Shown here piece after piece: positions 14,089 through 15,202 of a stretch of 15,202 nucleotides of DNA. The stretch is from Azonexus sp. (GTDB taxonomy: Bacteria > Pseudomonadota > Gammaproteobacteria > Burkholderiales > Rhodocyclaceae), in NCBI GenBank assembly GCA_030697085.1, contig JAUYQT010000501.1:1-15202 (forward strand). The letters run 5' to 3'. Numbering within the stretch: the first letter of the stretch is position 1; each line of letters starts with the position of its first letter. The notes beneath the pieces were generated by a model. The model searched no databases. It had not been told where the DNA came from and saw only the letters and a list, made by a program, of their open reading frames with translations. The translations under genes were made by a program, and so were the position numbers.

Positions 14089-15202
14089 TAGTCGATTACA
14101 CCAAAAAGCGCTTTCTCGTCATCGACGACCAGCCGCAGGCGCGTGATGCGCTGCGCACCGTCGCCCAAACGCTGGGCGCTTTCATCGTCGAATTCGCCGC
14201 CAATTATCAGGACGCCATTTACCGCATTCGCAACAATCCGCCCGACATCATTCTCTGCGACTACATGCTGGGCGAAGGCCGCTCCGGCCAGCAATTACTC
14301 GAAGAGTTGCGGCGTTTCAAGCTGCTCCAGGATGAAACCATTTTCATCATGGTGACGGGCGAACAATCCTACGAACAAGTCGTTTCAGCCGTCGAACTGG
14401 TGCCGGACGACTACATCATCAAACCTTTCTCACCAGACAAACTTTTGCTCCGCCTTGATCGCATCGTCGCCAAAAAAAATTTCTTTGCCGACTATTACCA
14501 GGCAAAACGCAAAGAGGAATACGCTCAGGCCATCGCCCTGCTCGAGAAAAAAAGCAGCAATGAAGCCGGTCGACCGTACCGTTTTGAAATCCTCCGGCAG
14601 CAAGCCGAAGTGCTGCTCGCCAGCGGTGACTCGACATCCGCTGAAGTCGCCTATCGCGGCATTCTCGAAAGCCACGCCTTCCCCTGGGCCCGCGCCGGCG
14701 TCGCCCGCGCCCTGCACCGGCAAAACCGCCTGAGCGAAGCGCGCCAGGAAATCGACCAGGCGATCAGTAGCACGCCACATTTTTTCGATGCCGCTGACCT
14801 CAAGGCAACCATCTGCATGGCCCAGGGTGAACACACCGAAGCGCAAAAAATACTCGATGAAGTGGCGAAAAAGACACCGCGCAACTTCCTGCGCAAACGT
14901 CTGCTGGCCGAAGCCGCCACGCTCAATGGCGACAACGAAACCGCCCGTAGCACCATGGCCGAAGTCATTGCCGGCGACACCATGCCCGGTGCAGTATCGG
15001 CCGAAGATCGGCTCGCCCTGGCCCGCAGCCACGTCAATGCCGGCGACAAAATTTCCGGCGAACACGTACTGATCGGCATGCGTGATTCCGAGGTACAAAA
15101 TTTCAATCTGGCGGAACAAGCCAGCTTCGCTGCACTGCTCGCCATCTGCTCGCCAGAAAAAGGCAAACCCCGCTTTACCGGCCTGCGCCCCGCCCTCATT
15201 GC
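14085..15202 (+). CDS. Response regulator with TPR-like C-terminal region, partial (3' end beyond window)
   Basis: 372 codons are visible before the window ends. An in-frame stop at 14070-14072 and the early start of the receiver fold leave TTG at 14085 as the only sensible start; it overlaps the kinase stop (TTGA). The receiver domain spans about 8-125: acidic pair Asp14-Asp15, phospho-acceptor Asp59 in ILCDYMLGEG, Thr91 in MVTGE, and Lys113 in IIKPF. After a lysine-rich linker, the rest is helical with TPR-like units, such as residues around AEVAYRGILESH, RAGVARALHRQNRLSEARQEID and AADLKATICMAQGEHTEAQKIL. There is no DNA-binding, GGDEF or EAL domain in the visible part, so output is probably through protein contacts. 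It is paired with the upstream kinase. The linker carries a run of eight A (14472-14479). Confidence 0.85.
   Translation, partial: MIVDYTKKRFLVIDDQPQARDALRTVAQTLGAFIVEFAANYQDAIYRIRNNPPDIILCDYMLGEGRSGQQLLEELRRFKLLQDETIFIMVTGEQSYEQVVSAVELVPDDYIIKPFSPDKLLLRLDRIVAKKNFFADYYQAKRKEEYAQAIALLEKKSSNEAGRPYRFEILRQQAEVLLASGDSTSAEVAYRGILESHAFPWARAGVARALHRQNRLSEARQEIDQAISSTPHFFDAADLKATICMAQGEHTEAQKILDEVAKKTPRNFLRKRLLAEAATLNGDNETARSTMAEVIAGDTMPGAVSAEDRLALARSHVNAGDKISGEHVLIGMRDSEVQNFNLAEQASFAALLAICSPEKGKPRFTGLRPALI

Noticed and set aside
14419..15199. Minus-strand open frames opposite the response regulator
   Set aside because: They have no domain signature, and the plus-strand frame has receiver and TPR-like features and is open to the window edge.

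Overview
The window looks like a GC-rich betaproteobacterial chromosome, most likely Rhodocyclales (Dechloromonas/Azonexus-like). This is inferred from the style of the cobalamin and lipopolysaccharide (LPS) core genes; nothing in the sequence names a species. I see no rRNA, tRNA, insertion sequence or CRISPR array.

Layout. From about 12.53 kb down to position 1 everything is on the minus strand and packed head to tail, often with 1-8 base overlaps. In transcription order: cobalamin riboswitch and attenuator, cobT, cobS, a 57-residue coiled-coil-like small protein, cobC-type phosphatase, waaQ heptosyltransferase, a WaaG-like glycosyltransferase, msbA, a GT4 glycosyltransferase, an asnB-type amidotransferase, a GT9 heptosyltransferase-like protein, another GT4 glycosyltransferase, and a SAM methyltransferase cut by the window start. 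cobU diverges from cobT on the plus strand, followed by a small histidine kinase and a response regulator with a TPR-like C-terminal part that runs off the right edge.

How it works together. CobU, CobT, CobS and the CobC-type phosphatase form the nucleotide-loop assembly branch of cobalamin synthesis and salvage. CobU activates adenosylcobinamide to the GDP form, CobT makes alpha-ribazole phosphate, CobS joins the two, and CobC removes a phosphate. No corrin-ring genes are visible. The cobT leader carries a recognisable B12 riboswitch, a strong intrinsic terminator and a candidate antiterminator, so repression by adenosylcobalamin through transcription attenuation can be read from the sequence. 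The remaining minus-strand genes build the LPS core at the inner membrane (heptose and hexose transfer, possible amidation or methylation), while MsbA flips the lipid A-core.

Points of most interest are: the complete attenuator logic of the riboswitch, squeezed between divergent cobT and cobU; a run of nine G in the GGG loop of a glycosyltransferase, a possible phase-variation site; the fusion of the cobalamin and LPS-core gene trains around an AT-rich island with an unrecognised small gene; and the kinase/regulator pair, whose regulator starts with TTG inside the kinase stop.
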